Shown here one piece after another: positions 5,980-6,588 of a stretch of DNA of 6,588 nucleotides; position 1 is the first letter of the stretch, and each line of letters opens with the position of its first letter. The stretch spans positions 1 through 6,588 of the forward strand of contig DVNF01000035.1 in the NCBI GenBank assembly GCA_018714575.1. Reading direction: 5' to 3'. The notes under the pieces were generated by a model. The model did not search any database and was not told the origin of the DNA. It saw only the letters and a list, made by a program, of their open reading frames with translations. This stretch comes from Candidatus Stercoripulliclostridium merdigallinarum. Lineage in GTDB: Bacteria; Bacillota; Clostridia; Christensenellales; DTU072. A program made the position numbers and the translations under genes.

Positions 5980-6009
5980 TTGACTTAAATTCGCGCGGTG
6001 TGTTATATT
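5980..6009 (+). promoter_or_regulatory. Promoter of aspS
   Basis: A -35 box TTGACT (5980-5985) is followed after 18 bases by TATATT (6004-6009), with TG one base before it (6001-6002), an extended -10. Transcription should start near 6016, giving a leader of only about 23 bases that contains AGAGG. That leaves no space for a T-box or other leader control. The spacer contains CGCGCG (5992-5997), as in the LOR promoter. Confidence 0.78.
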
Positions 6010-6027
6010 TTCTCTATATTCGAGTTT

Positions 6028-6032
6028 AGAGG
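6028..6032 (+). promoter_or_regulatory. Ribosome binding site of aspS
   Basis: AGAGG stands six bases before the ATG at 6039 and supports that start, which also matches the family N-terminus. Confidence 0.75.
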
Positions 6033-6038
6033 TCATTC

Positions 6039-6588
6039 ATGCAATACAGGACACACAACATCAGCCAAATCACCGAAGCATTGGACGGGCAACGCATCAA
6101 AGTTGCCGGATGGGTGGAAAACATTCGCGACCACGGCGGAGTAATGTTTATCGACCTGAGAGATCATTACGGAGTTTTGCAAATCGTAATGAATAACGAA
6201 GAGCTTCTGAAAGGCATCGGCAAGGAATTTTGCATCAGCGTAGAGGGAAACCTTAGAAAGCGTACTCCCGATTCATACAATCCTAAAATCATCACCGGCA
6301 CCGTTGAATTGGTAGCCGAATCGATAGAAATTTTGGGCGCGGTCACGGAAAGATTGCCGTTCGACGTCCAAACCGCCGCCGAAACAAAGGAAGAATTAAG
6401 GTTAAAATACCGTTTCCTGGATTTACGCAACCGCGAGCTGCACGACAGGATCGTTTTACGCAGCGAAGTGATCGCTTATATGCGCGAAGTCATGAGGAGC
6501 TTGGGATTTATCGAAATCAATACTCCCATTCTGACGGCTTCTTCGCCGGAGGGCGCGCGCGACTACCTGGTCCCCAGCCGCTGTCTCT
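6039..6588 (+). CDS. aspS: Aspartyl-tRNA synthetase, bacterial type, N-terminal part (cut by window edge)
   Basis: The first 183 codons are present and the frame runs off the right edge. The product charges tRNA-Asp with aspartate in the cytosol. Residues about 18-105 form the OB-fold anticodon-binding domain (VAGWVENIRDHGG, FIDLRDHYG). The class II catalytic domain then begins with LRLKYRFLDLRN (120-131), motif 1 GFIEINTPIL (156-165, with invariant P163) and PEGARDYLVPSR (170-181), all typical of bacterial AspRS. H32 in RDHGG occupies the position where discriminating enzymes such as that of E. coli have Leu and the non-discriminating Pseudomonas aeruginosa enzyme has His. This enzyme may therefore also make Asp-tRNA-Asn for amidation by GatCAB; that is inference from one residue. 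The start is fixed by homology and AGAGG. It has its own promoter and is divergent from the ABC transporter. Confidence 0.96.
   Translation, partial: MQYRTHNISQITEALDGQRIKVAGWVENIRDHGGVMFIDLRDHYGVLQIVMNNEELLKGIGKEFCISVEGNLRKRTPDSYNPKIITGTVELVAESIEILGAVTERLPFDVQTAAETKEELRLKYRFLDLRNRELHDRIVLRSEVIAYMREVMRSLGFIEINTPILTASSPEGARDYLVPSRCL

Noticed and set aside
5845..6036. Small minus-strand open frame of 63 codons between the transporter and aspS
   Set aside because: It covers the aspS promoter and ribosome binding site, has no Shine-Dalgarno site of its own, and the peptide shows no recognisable fold. Chance is more likely.
5980..6038. T-box or amino-acid leader in front of aspS
   Set aside because: The extended -10 promoter leaves only about 23 transcribed bases before the start codon, too short for a T-box or leader peptide.
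6167..6430. Minus-strand open frame of 87 codons inside aspS
   Set aside because: The plus strand here encodes clear AspRS motifs; the antisense frame has no supporting signals.

Overview
The window looks like a piece of a mid-GC bacterial chromosome. Bacterial hallmarks are strong Shine-Dalgarno sites (GGAGG, AAAGGAG), sigma-70-type promoters, a U-tract terminator, a bacterial-type AspRS and an MsbA-like ABC exporter. An uncultured anaerobic Bacillota/Clostridia-like genome is my best guess, but this is inference and weakly held. I see no insertion sequences, CRISPR array, phage genes or tRNA/rRNA genes.

Layout. Positions 1-3861 hold a tightly packed minus-strand array that reads from right to left. 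Its order is a LURP-one-related (LOR/YxjI-like) protein, an archaeal-type (type II) glyceraldehyde-3-phosphate dehydrogenase, an archaeal-type phosphoglycerate kinase, a cytosolic calcineurin-like metallophosphoesterase, and the first 48 codons of an HI0933-like FAD flavoprotein cut by the window edge. The gaps are 28 bp, a 16-bp overlap, 2 bp, and a 4-bp ATGA overlap. No terminator lies between the genes and a promoter precedes the first one, so a single operon is likely. Positions 3862-4058 carry that promoter and the terminator of the next gene upstream. Positions 4059-5789 encode a minus-strand ABC exporter half-transporter. Positions 5790-6038 form a divergent regulatory region. From 6039 to the right edge, the plus strand encodes the N-terminal part of AspRS.

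How it fits together. The two central enzymes catalyse consecutive glycolytic steps: glyceraldehyde-3-phosphate to 1,3-bisphosphoglycerate, then to 3-phosphoglycerate with ATP formation. Both belong to the form typical of archaea rather than the usual bacterial one, and they are fused in an overlapping gene pair. This suggests acquisition or retention as a functional module. The LOR protein, the phosphoesterase and the flavoprotein have no established link to this step; their co-transcription is the least explained part of the window. The ABC exporter and aspS appear to be ordinary neighbours. I found no convincing new defence or mobile system. The most interesting points are the archaeal-type gap-pgk module with its unusual residues, its odd operon partners, and two promoters that share a CG-alternating spacer.
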